A DNA stretch of 33,498 nucleotides from Deltaproteobacteria bacterium (GTDB lineage Bacteria > Desulfobacterota > Desulfobulbia > Desulfobulbales > SURF-16): contig DAOUUW010000012.1 in assembly GCA_030667965.1 (NCBI GenBank), positions 1-33,498 on the forward strand, read 5' to 3'. A program made the position numbers and the translations under genes. Of the stretch, positions 19,289 to 27,036 are shown piece by piece (the first letter of the stretch is position 1; each line of letters opens with the position of its first letter). Below the pieces are notes generated by a model that did no database searches, was not told the DNA's origin, and was given only the letters and a program-made list of their open reading frames with translations.

Positions 19289-20709
19289 TAGACTCCACCT
19301 CCAACAGTGGAAATTGCATCTAAAATTGTTTGATAAAGACTGTCCGGCATCCATACACTAAGAATTATAGAAGCCAGTAGAAGGGCATATAACGGCACAA
19401 CCCTCATGAGATTCTCGTCCACTGTAATATCCTTTTCATACTTGCCAAAAGACATCTTCATTACCAGACGAGCCGCACCGGCAAAAATGACTATAATGGC
19501 AAAGATAAAAACACTGATACTAAAGTGTCTCCCCATTTGAAAAGCGCCTAAAATAATCAGCAGTTTACTGATAAAAATTCCAAAAGGCGGAAAGCCGGAG
19601 ATCCCGACAAAACCGGCAAAAAAAGCGACAAACGTCTTCGGCATGAGCCGGGCCATATTCCCTGTTCGAGCTATCAGTTTGCTGCCGTAGCCAAGTAAGA
19701 TATTGCCGGAAGAGAGAAAGAGAGATGATTTGAGCAGTGAATGATGGATAAGATGCAGCATGGCTCCATATGTAGCCAACCCTCCAACTCCGACACCAAA
19801 GGCAATAATTCCCATGTTTTCGATACTGGAGTAGGCCAGCATACGTTTGTAATCGGTTTGATTATAGATGAAAACAGCGGCAATGAGCATGGAGAACAGC
19901 CCAAAACCGATCAAGAGATTACTGGAGTAATCACCAAGGCCCGCCTGAAAGAGCAATTGATGCCCCCGGTAGACGCCAAGAAAGGCGCAGTTTAATAAGG
20001 CGCCGGAGAGCAGAGCTGAAGCAGGGCTTGGTGATTCACTATGGGCGTCGGGCAACCAGGTATGCATCGGAGCCAACCCCATCTTTGTGCCGTAACCGAT
20101 GACGATAAATATAAAGCCTGCTTTGAGCCAGACCGGATCAAGCTTGGTGGCCACACTTGACAATGAACTGAATGTAATGGGCACATGGATTTGACCGATG
20201 TCCATGGATAAAACAATAAAGAAACAGCCGAGTAAAGCAAGGGCAAGACCAACAGAACATATAAGAACATATTTCCAGGTTGCCTCAAGTGCGGTCTTTG
20301 ATCGATGCAGGAAGATCAATGGAGCACTCATTAATGTTGTGGCCTCAATGGCGATCCACAGCACCACCAGGTGATCGGCCAGGGCCACCATGGACATGGA
20401 GCCCAGGAAGAACAAGGTACAGCCAATATAGATCGGTTCGCTGGTGATCTCCGTTTCGCTCATATAGGAGACGGCATACACGGAGATACACAGAAAGATA
20501 AATGAGGTAACCAGCAATATCAATATACCTTCAGGGGTCACGGCAAAATAACCGGGCAGAGACGGGGTCAACTTGCCCATCCAGCCCAGGATGGTCATTT
20601 GCAAATGCAATAATGCTGTCACCACCAGGACAACTCGTCCAAGCCGGACTGGTAGAAACATGGCGATAATACCGGCAAACACGGGTATAAGTGTGGTAAA
20701 TTCGAGCAT
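19288..20709 (-). CDS. Ehr membrane subunit, antiporter-like (HyfF/NuoN-M type)
   Basis: This 473-aa, roughly 14-helix Mrp-antiporter-like subunit should translocate H+ or Na+. Characteristic features are the early membrane Glu (VLWIAIEATTLMSAPLIFLH) and the broken-helix region with GTKMGLAPMHTWLPDAHSES and SALLSGALLNCAFLGVYRG carrying the conserved Lys. I chose ATG 20709 because AAGG lies seven bases upstream; a TTG two codons earlier is also possible. It couples with the large subunit gene by stop/start overlap. Confidence 0.88.
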   Translation of the reverse strand: MLEFTTLIPVFAGIIAMFLPVRLGRVVLVVTALLHLQMTILGWMGKLTPSLPGYFAVTPEGILILLVTSFIFLCISVYAVSYMSETEITSEPIYIGCTLFFLGSMSMVALADHLVVLWIAIEATTLMSAPLIFLHRSKTALEATWKYVLICSVGLALALLGCFFIVLSMDIGQIHVPITFSSLSSVATKLDPVWLKAGFIFIVIGYGTKMGLAPMHTWLPDAHSESPSPASALLSGALLNCAFLGVYRGHQLLFQAGLGDYSSNLLIGFGLFSMLIAAVFIYNQTDYKRMLAYSSIENMGIIAFGVGVGGLATYGAMLHLIHHSLLKSSLFLSSGNILLGYGSKLIARTGNMARLMPKTFVAFFAGFVGISGFPPFGIFISKLLIILGAFQMGRHFSISVFIFAIIVIFAGAARLVMKMSFGKYEKDITVDENLMRVVPLYALLLASIILSVWMPDSLYQTILDAISTVGGGV

Positions 20710-20750
20710 TTTCAAACCTTCATGAGTGATCAGTAATAATCAGTTTATTC

Positions 20751-21413
20751 TCAATTGTCCTTTAACTCTGCAAGCAGGGCGGTATCCACATCATCATAGG
20801 AAGAATTGATGTTATGGAGAATAATACCCATAACCATGACACAAACCAGCAAGTCGAGCAAAACACCGAACTCAACCACGTGCTGGGTGTGAGTCTCCTT
20901 GGCCACGGCGGTACCGACAAGGTAAATACCATTGTCCATCATCAGATAGCCGATGACCTGGGTAATGGCCTTACGGCGGGCCATGAGCAGAAAAAGACCT
21001 GCAGCCAGGGTGGTGAAAGCGGTGATCAATAAGTGAACATACTCTTCGTGCAGGGAAATATGTATTTGTAATCGATCAGTGATAAAGGCTGCTACCAGGA
21101 TAAAGATCAGTCCGGCAAAGAGCGAAGCATGATAGCCGATAATCGGTTCAACTTCCCACTGGATCTTAATCTTCTTCACCGCCGCATACATGAAGCCGGG
21201 AATGAGCAGTCCCTTGATCAGGAGCATCACCTGCAGAAAAACGATAGAGCCTGTGGTCATTTCGTTATGGTGTTCAATGAAAAAGGGAATCAGCGAGACG
21301 ACAATCCCCTGAAAGGCCATGATTTTGACCAGAGTCATGAGTCTATTTGAGCCGAGCGACAGCAAAACAGATAAAATTGTTAAGGAGAAGAGAGCATCGG
21401 AGAAGTATGTCAT
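20751..21413 (-). CDS. Ehr membrane subunit HyfE-like (NuoK-related)
   Basis: The 220-aa hydrophobic protein has about six or seven helices. The C-terminal half matches the HyfE/NuoK pattern (ITQVIGYLMMDNGIYLVGTA, then EFGVLLDLLVCVMVMGIILH), with membrane acidic residues that are used for ion transfer in complex I relatives. The ATG overlaps the stop of the hyfC-like gene by four bases. The hydrophilic tail (SSYDDVDTALLAELKD) is also typical. Confidence 0.85.
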   Translation of the reverse strand: MTYFSDALFSLTILSVLLSLGSNRLMTLVKIMAFQGIVVSLIPFFIEHHNEMTTGSIVFLQVMLLIKGLLIPGFMYAAVKKIKIQWEVEPIIGYHASLFAGLIFILVAAFITDRLQIHISLHEEYVHLLITAFTTLAAGLFLLMARRKAITQVIGYLMMDNGIYLVGTAVAKETHTQHVVEFGVLLDLLVCVMVMGIILHNINSSYDDVDTALLAELKDN

Positions 21414-22327
21414 TGGATAACCCCCATGGTCAGAATAATGACGAAAAAGACCAGAATAAAGGGCATCAGGATAAATTTCGCCACCACGTTCATCTTATAT
21501 CTGGCGGTAACGGACTCTACGACTCCGATGGTGATATAGATAAAGGTCACCACTGCGTAAAAGATAAGCCCGTTCAGCAGGACATTGTCCGCGTGAAACG
21601 GATTAATAAGCATGGAGAGAAAGGCGGAGTAGAAGAGCAGCTTGAACCATGCGCCCATTTCGATCAGAGCCAGATCAGGACCACTATGATCAAGGATCAT
21701 GACCTCATGGATCATGGTGAGCTCCAGATGGGTGGCCGGATCATCCACCGGCACCCGGGAGTTCTCTGTGAGCATGACGATGTAAAGCGCCACCACGACC
21801 AAAATAAGCAAGGCGCCATATTCGCCCATGAGATTGATGACATGGTTGCCGGAAAAGAATTCATTAAAGCTCAAGCTTCCGGTCAACCGGTAGAAAAGAA
21901 TGAGTATGCCAAAGATGGTGACCTCGGCCAGGGTGGCGAAAAAGGCCTCCCGGGCCGCCCCCATCCCTTCAAAGGGTGAGGCCGTATCCAGTGCGGCCAG
22001 GATGGTGAAGAAACGACCGAGCCCCATGAGATAAAAGAGGATGAGCACATCGCCATGGAAGGAAAAGATGGGCTCAATGCCGGCCATGGGGAAAAAGAAC
22101 AGCAGCATCAGGCTGGTGACAAAACCCACCACCGGTCCCAGTTTAAAGACAAAACTGGTACTGGTTGAGTAGACCGAACCCTTTCTGAAGAGCTTGATCA
22201 TGGTGTAATATCTAATAAGCAGGGGGGGCCCCTGCCTGCCGCCAATATATGCCTTGACCTTCTGGATAACCGTCGGCAGAAGGGGCGTTATCATAACTGC
22301 AAAGCAAAATGAGAGTATAGATTCCAT
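21410..22327 (-). CDS. Ehr membrane anchor subunit HyfC-like (NuoH-related)
   Basis: The 305-aa NuoH/HyfC-family protein is the quinone-site-like membrane anchor that contacts the large and small subunits. Seen are GGRQGPPLLIRYYTMIKLFR near the N-terminus and the conserved acidic cytoplasmic loop ENSRVPVDDPATHLELTMIH. Start ATG 22327 has AAGGAA eight bases upstream. A TTG two codons earlier is less likely. It overlaps the hyfE-like gene by four bases. Confidence 0.9.
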   Translation of the reverse strand: MESILSFCFAVMITPLLPTVIQKVKAYIGGRQGPPLLIRYYTMIKLFRKGSVYSTSTSFVFKLGPVVGFVTSLMLLFFFPMAGIEPIFSFHGDVLILFYLMGLGRFFTILAALDTASPFEGMGAAREAFFATLAEVTIFGILILFYRLTGSLSFNEFFSGNHVINLMGEYGALLILVVVALYIVMLTENSRVPVDDPATHLELTMIHEVMILDHSGPDLALIEMGAWFKLLFYSAFLSMLINPFHADNVLLNGLIFYAVVTFIYITIGVVESVTARYKMNVVAKFILMPFILVFFVIILTMGVIQ

Positions 22328-22376
22328 TTTCAATTCCTTATTACAAATTCGCCATCCAACGAAACTTCTTTACTGG

Positions 22377-24326
22377 TTAGAAAAAGAGAAGCAAGACAAT
22401 AATGGTTACGATGATGTAGCCAATGTAGAGCTGAATGTTGCCATGCTGAATCCAGCGCAGTTTGCCAATCACATACAGAACCGGCTGGACAACCAGACTA
22501 TTCAGTCCGATTTCGAAAATATCCTGCACGTGGGAACTGTAGGTTGTCTGACCGGGGAAAATTTTATCTATGCCGGAATATTTTTTATGAATCCGGACAA
22601 AGGGACGGAAAAAATCAGTCATGGTGTCTGCATAGGATGTACCGGTGTATTGCATGCGAACAGTGGGCTGGGTAAAACCGCAGCCCCAGGTTCCGGAACG
22701 GGTGATCTCCTTGCCCCTATAGAGAAACCTTCTAAGGGCCTCGATGATGATAAAGAGGAACAGAAACAGAGCTGCCGTCCGGGCGATATTGGTCATGAGC
22801 GGCATAAACTGTGTGGTCTCAAAGTCGGCAACCAGGGGAATTGCCTGAAAGGAGGCCTGAACGAAGTAATGAGGCCAGATGCCGATGACGAGACAGGCCG
22901 CGGCCAATACAAGCTGGGGAAGTACCATGAGCATTCCCGCTTCGGATGCCCGGGCATAAGAATCGTTTCTGGGCTCGCCAAGAAAAACAATGCCGACCAC
23001 CTTGGAAAAACAGGCTGCGGCCAATCCACCGATGAGTGCCAGAGAAATAATAACCAGCGCTGAGGGGAAAAAAGATACCCCATAGGGAGTAAGGCCATGA
23101 AAGGCCCCATAATAGATCAGAAATTCACTAATAAAACCATTGAACGGCGGCAGGCCGGAAATGGAGATGGAACCGACCAGAAAGGACCTGCCGGTCAACG
23201 GCATTTTTTTCATCAGGCCGCCGAGTTGATCAATCATAGCAGTACCTGTCTGCTGAATGAGCGCGCCTGCTCCCAGGAAGAGCAATGATTTGAACAGAGA
23301 GTGGTTGAACACATGAAGCAAGCCACCGGCAAAGCCGAAAGCCGCCATGGTCTTATTGCCGGTGGCCATACCCAGCATGCCGACACCGAGACCCATCATG
23401 ATGATACCGATGTTTTCGACACTGTGATAGGCCAACAGCCGTTTGATATCGTGTTTGCCAATGGCGTAGACTACCCCGAGAATACCGGAAATGATACCAA
23501 GAGCAATGATGATCTGGCCGAAAAGAACAGATGTTGGCGCCAGTAAGAGGTAAAATCGTACAATGCCGTAGATGCCCACCTTGATCATCACTCCGGACAT
23601 AATGGCGGAAACATGACTTGGTGCGGCGGGATGAGCATAGGGCAGCCAGATGTGGAGAGGCATAACGCCCGCCTTGGAGCCACAGCAGGTCAAAATAAGC
23701 AAAAAGACAATAAGTTTGACTGAGTCAGGCATGGCGGCGAGGCCGACAAAATCAAAACTTGCGGTATAGCTGTAAATCAGGGCAAATGCGGCAAAAAGAA
23801 ACATGGCGCCGCCCTGGGCAAAGATGAAATAAAGATAGCCCGCCCTCCTGTTTGCCTTCACCTGATAGTCATAAACCACCAGGAAATAGGAAGAAAGTGA
23901 CATGATCTCCCAGGCCAGGGCAAAGGTGATAATATTGGCAGCTAAAACAACCAGTACCATGGAAGCAACCAGAATGGCAAAAAAGAAATAGTTAACTGCT
24001 GTTCTGAGCGATTTTTCCTTGTTGTTCATATAATGAAAGCTGTAGAGCACTGCAAGTGGAGAAACAACAAAGATGGGAATGAGAAAAAAGGCTGATACGC
24101 TGTCGAGCTTAAATGAGAGGATGAAGATATGCATCCAGTCCCACGATGCTGTTGCAGCAGTACTGGAGCCAAACAGTCGGAATAAGGATGAAGAGAGACC
24201 GATAAGACAACCGGCGGAAATAGTAACTATGGCCGCCAGTTTCATTAGAGTGAAATATCGGGACAGTAAAAGCGCAACTAGTCCGCCGGCAAGAATAAAG
24301 GATAGCGACAGAAACAAAGTGTTCAT
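22377..24326 (-). CDS. Ehr membrane subunit, antiporter-like (HyfB/NuoL type), first gene of operon
   Basis: This 649-aa antiporter-like subunit starts at ATG 24326 with a strong GAGGAG ribosome site five to six bases upstream. Markers are the membrane Glu in ITFALAWEIMSLSSYFLVVY, the Lys-bearing GSKAGVMPLHIWLPYAHPAA and SAIMSGVMIKVGIYGIVR. The C-terminal extension (from about residue 520) ends in a further helix and includes the HyfB-like segment WGCGFTQPTVRMQYTGTSYA. It probably pumps H+ or Na+. The operon carries two antiporter-like subunits (this and the hyfF-like one); a third (hyfD) is absent. Confidence 0.9.
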   Translation of the reverse strand: MNTLFLSLSFILAGGLVALLLSRYFTLMKLAAIVTISAGCLIGLSSSLFRLFGSSTAATASWDWMHIFILSFKLDSVSAFFLIPIFVVSPLAVLYSFHYMNNKEKSLRTAVNYFFFAILVASMVLVVLAANIITFALAWEIMSLSSYFLVVYDYQVKANRRAGYLYFIFAQGGAMFLFAAFALIYSYTASFDFVGLAAMPDSVKLIVFLLILTCCGSKAGVMPLHIWLPYAHPAAPSHVSAIMSGVMIKVGIYGIVRFYLLLAPTSVLFGQIIIALGIISGILGVVYAIGKHDIKRLLAYHSVENIGIIMMGLGVGMLGMATGNKTMAAFGFAGGLLHVFNHSLFKSLLFLGAGALIQQTGTAMIDQLGGLMKKMPLTGRSFLVGSISISGLPPFNGFISEFLIYYGAFHGLTPYGVSFFPSALVIISLALIGGLAAACFSKVVGIVFLGEPRNDSYARASEAGMLMVLPQLVLAAACLVIGIWPHYFVQASFQAIPLVADFETTQFMPLMTNIARTAALFLFLFIIIEALRRFLYRGKEITRSGTWGCGFTQPTVRMQYTGTSYADTMTDFFRPFVRIHKKYSGIDKIFPGQTTYSSHVQDIFEIGLNSLVVQPVLYVIGKLRWIQHGNIQLYIGYIIVTIIVLLLFF

Positions 24327-24450
24327 CAATTCTCCTCTTTAGAGAAAGTTTACGTTATTAGCGGGTTGTAAACAATGGTGAAGTAATGTTGTTCTGCTAA
24401 CAGGTGTTACACACTTAAATCTGTTTAAATTTTTGAAAATGAATTTAGAT

Positions 24451-24470
24451 TCGACAAGAATAACTGTCGA
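24451..24470. promoter_or_regulatory. Candidate operator palindrome upstream of the Ehr operon
   Basis: TCGACA and TGTCGA are exact inverted repeats separated by eight bases, 125 bases before the first Ehr gene in an AT-rich region. The shape fits a dimeric repressor/activator site. I recognise no known consensus, and a chance palindrome is possible. No sigma54-type -24/-12 element was seen nearby on the minus strand. Confidence 0.3.
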
Positions 24471-24616
24471 GAAAAATATAATAAAAAATGAATATGCTAC
24501 AAGTAGTCCATCTCATTACTATCGTCGTTCAGTCATGGGCAGAAAGCTGAGGACCGCACTGGCAACATGGCTGACGGATTCGGAACAAAAGAAGCTCTTT
24601 TTTTGATAATGTCAAG

Positions 24617-24644
24617 AAAATAATGAATGCCTATTCATTATTTT
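24617..24644. terminator. Perfect 12-bp AT-rich stem-loop
   Basis: AAAATAATGAAT and ATTCATTATTTT form a perfect 12-bp stem with a four-base GCCT loop. It lies in the 795-base gap between the Ehr operon and the LCIB-like gene 1. The A-rich and T-rich arms could work as a terminator for either strand, e.g. for readthrough from the LCIB-like genes. The GC content is low for a strong terminator. Confidence 0.4.
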
Positions 24645-24734
24645 ATATGAAAAAAATTATTGGACTGTCCTTCTTGATGTGGTTTTTCATATCTTTCTTT
24701 GTTTATGAGTAAATGAACTTAGCGCCCTACGGGC

Positions 24735-24800
24735 GGGCTTTAGACAGGATCAACAAGATAGACATGATAAAAAAATCCAGTTAATCCTGTCTAAAAAAAA
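24735..24800. repeat. Dispersed-type inverted repeat (GACAGGAT family)
   Basis: TTTAGACAGGAT (about 24740-24751) and ATCCTGTCTAAA (about 24786-24797) are inverted copies around AACAAGATAGACATGAT. Repeats built of GACAGGAT-like words are common noncoding dispersed repeats in Deltaproteobacteria. No gene is present. The region 24480-24600 also holds a short open frame (MGRKLRTALATWLTDSEQ, from about 24535) that I cannot assign. Confidence 0.5.
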
Positions 24801-24894
24801 ACAAAAAATGGAAATTCCTATGCTTTCAAGATAAAATTCTGCGGGGTGATTCAGAGAGGAGACAGCCACATTACTTTGATGTAAAACTATCCAG

Positions 24895-25075
24895 AAGGCT
24901 GTCCGAGAATACCCTTTTCCCCCAACTCTCGAAGTCTACGCTTATCTCGTTATTTCGAAAAAATAATGCTCGTAGATAAGCGAGTTTACGAGACTCCGAT
25001 ATCACATATAGAATGAGCTTATTTTTTAAAAATGCCTCGATTTGAGAAAAAATTACTATTCTCGGATAGCCTCCT
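24895..25075. mobile_element. MITE-like insertion inside the terminator of LCIB-like gene 1
   Basis: The ends are inverted repeats: AGGCTGTCCGAGAATA on the left and TATTCTCGGATAGCCT on the right (one mismatch). The body of about 180 bases has no gene and contains internal inverted words (TACGCTTATCT; AGATAAGCGA). It separates the two arms of the stem-loop GCCACATTACTTTGATGTA (24865-24883) and TACATCAATGAAATGTGGC (25084-25102), which are only 16 bases apart in the equivalent site after gene 2. No target duplication is obvious. Confidence 0.65.
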
Positions 25076-25121
25076 AAAGATAATACATCAATGAAATGTG
25101 GCTAAAATTATCGTAAGTACT

Positions 25122-26309
25122 CTACATCTTTTGGGGTGAGCGGATATCAAAGCGTGGCGCTTCCATCATTCGACTAATCTCTTCTTTTAAATCAATTATT
25201 TCCGGGTTTACAATAGACTCATCCATGAGCATTTCAAAAAGTTTATCCTGCTCCACCGGATGGATATATTCCCTTGGGGTTCCGTCCTTCAACTGAATAT
25301 GGGCAGCCCAAGGCACAAAATAGGTCATTGCCGGATATTCATCAGATTCTGAAATATCAATATTGAGGCCCGCCACAAAGAGGAGGTTCTTGCCTTGGTA
25401 ATCAACACCCCGCCGGATAGACTCCACAGTCCTGGCAAATTCCAGCTGGATATTAATTTTAGCTGCTCGCAACGAAGGATTCATGGAGGTGATGATGGAT
25501 GGCATGAATTCGATGAGGTTTCTTTCAAGGAGAATGGACTCATCTGTTTCATGAAGATCTTCACGGAAATAAAAAAGGTCTTCTGTTAGATATTCACCGA
25601 TACTCTCTCCTTCACCATTTTTCCATGTATAGCCGGTGGTATCAATGCGATTTCGGAAGCCTTCGGAAACTTCATAGGTCTGACAGGTGCTCAATGCTGC
25701 CGATGGCAGAATTTGGCCGTTGTCCGACATCTTGACAATATTTTCCAGACGAAGCACCAAACCATTCTTTACCGGATGAGAGATAAAATCAATAAAAGAA
25801 TTTTTGATTGTAATCAGGTGATTGTCTCTGTCGTCACGGTGTAGAAAAATGCGCTCTTTGGCAAACTGGTATTGTTCGAGATAAGGGGTGATAACATGCG
25901 TTATCTTACCGCAGGATGCATTTACACAATGGCCTTCCATCTTAGGCCTGGTACATGTCCCATAAAATCCTGTCTGCGGATCATAGCCGACATGACTGGC
26001 CTGGAGAAGGAGAGAGTCCTCGCCATGATGGGCATGGGGGCCATGACGGTCAATGGCCACTATGCCACCAACACGGCCATGATTAAAGGGAAAGGTGCCG
26101 AAATGTTTGGTTAACAAAATAATTGGCCACCCTTGGTTTTCATCTGAGCAAAACGCCCTGGATGGCATTATCAAACCTTTTCTGAAGCCAAGGCTCCTAC
26201 AAAGATTATAGAGTTTAGGGACAAATTCAGGATACGGAATCGCCAGACCATCAATTTTGAACGGTGCGTTTTTGCGGACAATAATTGGATTAACAAATCT
26301 ATAGGGCAT
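25122..26309 (-). CDS. LCIB-like (beta-carbonic-anhydrase fold) protein, copy 1
   Basis: The protein is 395 aa. Residues about 45-140 match the pattern of the LCIB/LCIC (limiting-CO2-inducible, theta-type) carbonic anhydrase family. AFCSDENQ (C54, D56, E57) corresponds to the family's LCRDE, FPFNHGRVGGIV to the Gly-rich turn, ASHVGYD (H106) to FPHIAID, and NASCGK (C133) to HACGA. C54, H106 and C133 would be the Zn ligands. The remaining 240 or so residues are an unrecognised C-terminal extension, so the protein is longer than simple bacterial LCIB homologues. AAGGAG precedes the ATG. No signal peptide, so cytoplasmic. A stem-loop 20 bases past the stop looks like a terminator but is split by a MITE. 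CO2/bicarbonate interconversion is inferred; activity is unproven. Confidence 0.6.
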   Translation of the reverse strand: MPYRFVNPIIVRKNAPFKIDGLAIPYPEFVPKLYNLCRSLGFRKGLIMPSRAFCSDENQGWPIILLTKHFGTFPFNHGRVGGIVAIDRHGPHAHHGEDSLLLQASHVGYDPQTGFYGTCTRPKMEGHCVNASCGKITHVITPYLEQYQFAKERIFLHRDDRDNHLITIKNSFIDFISHPVKNGLVLRLENIVKMSDNGQILPSAALSTCQTYEVSEGFRNRIDTTGYTWKNGEGESIGEYLTEDLFYFREDLHETDESILLERNLIEFMPSIITSMNPSLRAAKINIQLEFARTVESIRRGVDYQGKNLLFVAGLNIDISESDEYPAMTYFVPWAAHIQLKDGTPREYIHPVEQDKLFEMLMDESIVNPEIIDLKEEISRMMEAPRFDIRSPQKM

Positions 26310-26375
26310 TTTTGCAGGTCTCCTTTATTCTGCTTCAGTTGGAATTGAAAAATTTAACAAAAAAAAATTGATTAC

Positions 26376-26455
26376 CTCGTAAAAAGTCAAGAAAAGGTGT
26401 CATTCGGAGTCTTCACTTTCCTCGACCAACAGGGGTGTTTGTGACTTTTTACGAG
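26376..26455. repeat. Inverted repeat CTCGTAAAAAGTCA upstream of LCIB-like gene 1
   Basis: CTCGTAAAAAGTCA (26376-26389) and TGACTTTTTACGAG (26442-26455) are exact inverted repeats, 52 bases apart. Nothing like it occurs before LCIB-like gene 2, so it was gained after the duplication or lost from the other copy. It is probably a small MITE or repeat. At 67-133 bases before the ATG it may carry or disrupt the promoter. Confidence 0.5.
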
Positions 26456-26695
26456 ACTATCAAAATTACCGAGTAATAAAATAAAATTTTGATGACCATC
26501 ATCAACTTTACAGCTCTGTCCTATTCCAATCTATTGATTGGCATCAGGTTACTTAAGTACCGAATAATTATTATGGAAATTCACACAACGAAAAATACTA
26601 CCACAACAAATCATAATTGCTACTACTATTTATAGTACGAAATGAAAACTTAATCGGGAAATCGCAACAAGAATATTCGGCAGACATCAATAAAT

Positions 26696-26875
26696 CTACC
26701 GAACACCATTCCAGGTCATAAGCATGGTATCAACATCAACAGCAGCCTGGGCGTTATATGCCTGTTCGAACCACTTGTCCGATGATGGCATTATCCGGGA
26801 TTCTTCATCATTGAGATTGACTTGGTCTTTTTTGCGGGGATCTGGTGTGGCACGAGCGAGCATTAGAATCTGCAC
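26696..26875 (-). pseudogene. Transposase fragment (IS1182/IS5-like) between the duplicated genes
   Basis: The minus strand reads DPRKKDQVNLNDEESRIM, then FEQAYNAQAAVDVDTMLM, ending at TAG 26698-26696. The words D-x-ESRIM and YNAQAAVD are typical of IS1182-type DDE transposases. Only about 55 codons remain, with no ends or inverted repeats visible. It lies in the 727-base spacer between the two LCIB-like genes. A plus-strand open frame over it (26724-27002) is a shadow. Confidence 0.6.
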
Positions 26876-26956
26876 AAAGAATATAGTTGCAGTTGACCCG
26901 GAAAACGCTTACGAAATAAAATATCTGCGAGGTAATTTAGACAGGAAGACAAAACA

Positions 26957-27010
26957 GCCACATTTCTATAATGTAAAACCCTCAGAGAGAATACATCAAT
27001 GAAATGTGGC
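26957..27010. terminator. Stem-loop after LCIB-like gene 2
   Basis: GCCACATTTCTATAATGTA (26957-26975) pairs with TACATCAATGAAATGTGGC (26992-27010), 17 of 19 positions, with a 16-base loop. It starts 27 bases past the stop of gene 2. The same structure follows gene 1 (24865-25102), so gene and terminator were duplicated together. Confidence 0.55.
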
Positions 27011-27036
27011 AAATTTGATCTTTTGTGCTACACAAT

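Noticed and set aside
25872-26114. Plus-strand frame present in both LCIB-like copies (also 27805-28023)
   Set aside because: It is conserved only because the opposite coding strand is duplicated; no ribosome site or family likeness.
26724-27002. Plus-strand 92-codon gene in the spacer between LCIB-like copies
   Set aside because: The minus strand there reads as a transposase fragment, so the plus frame is a shadow.
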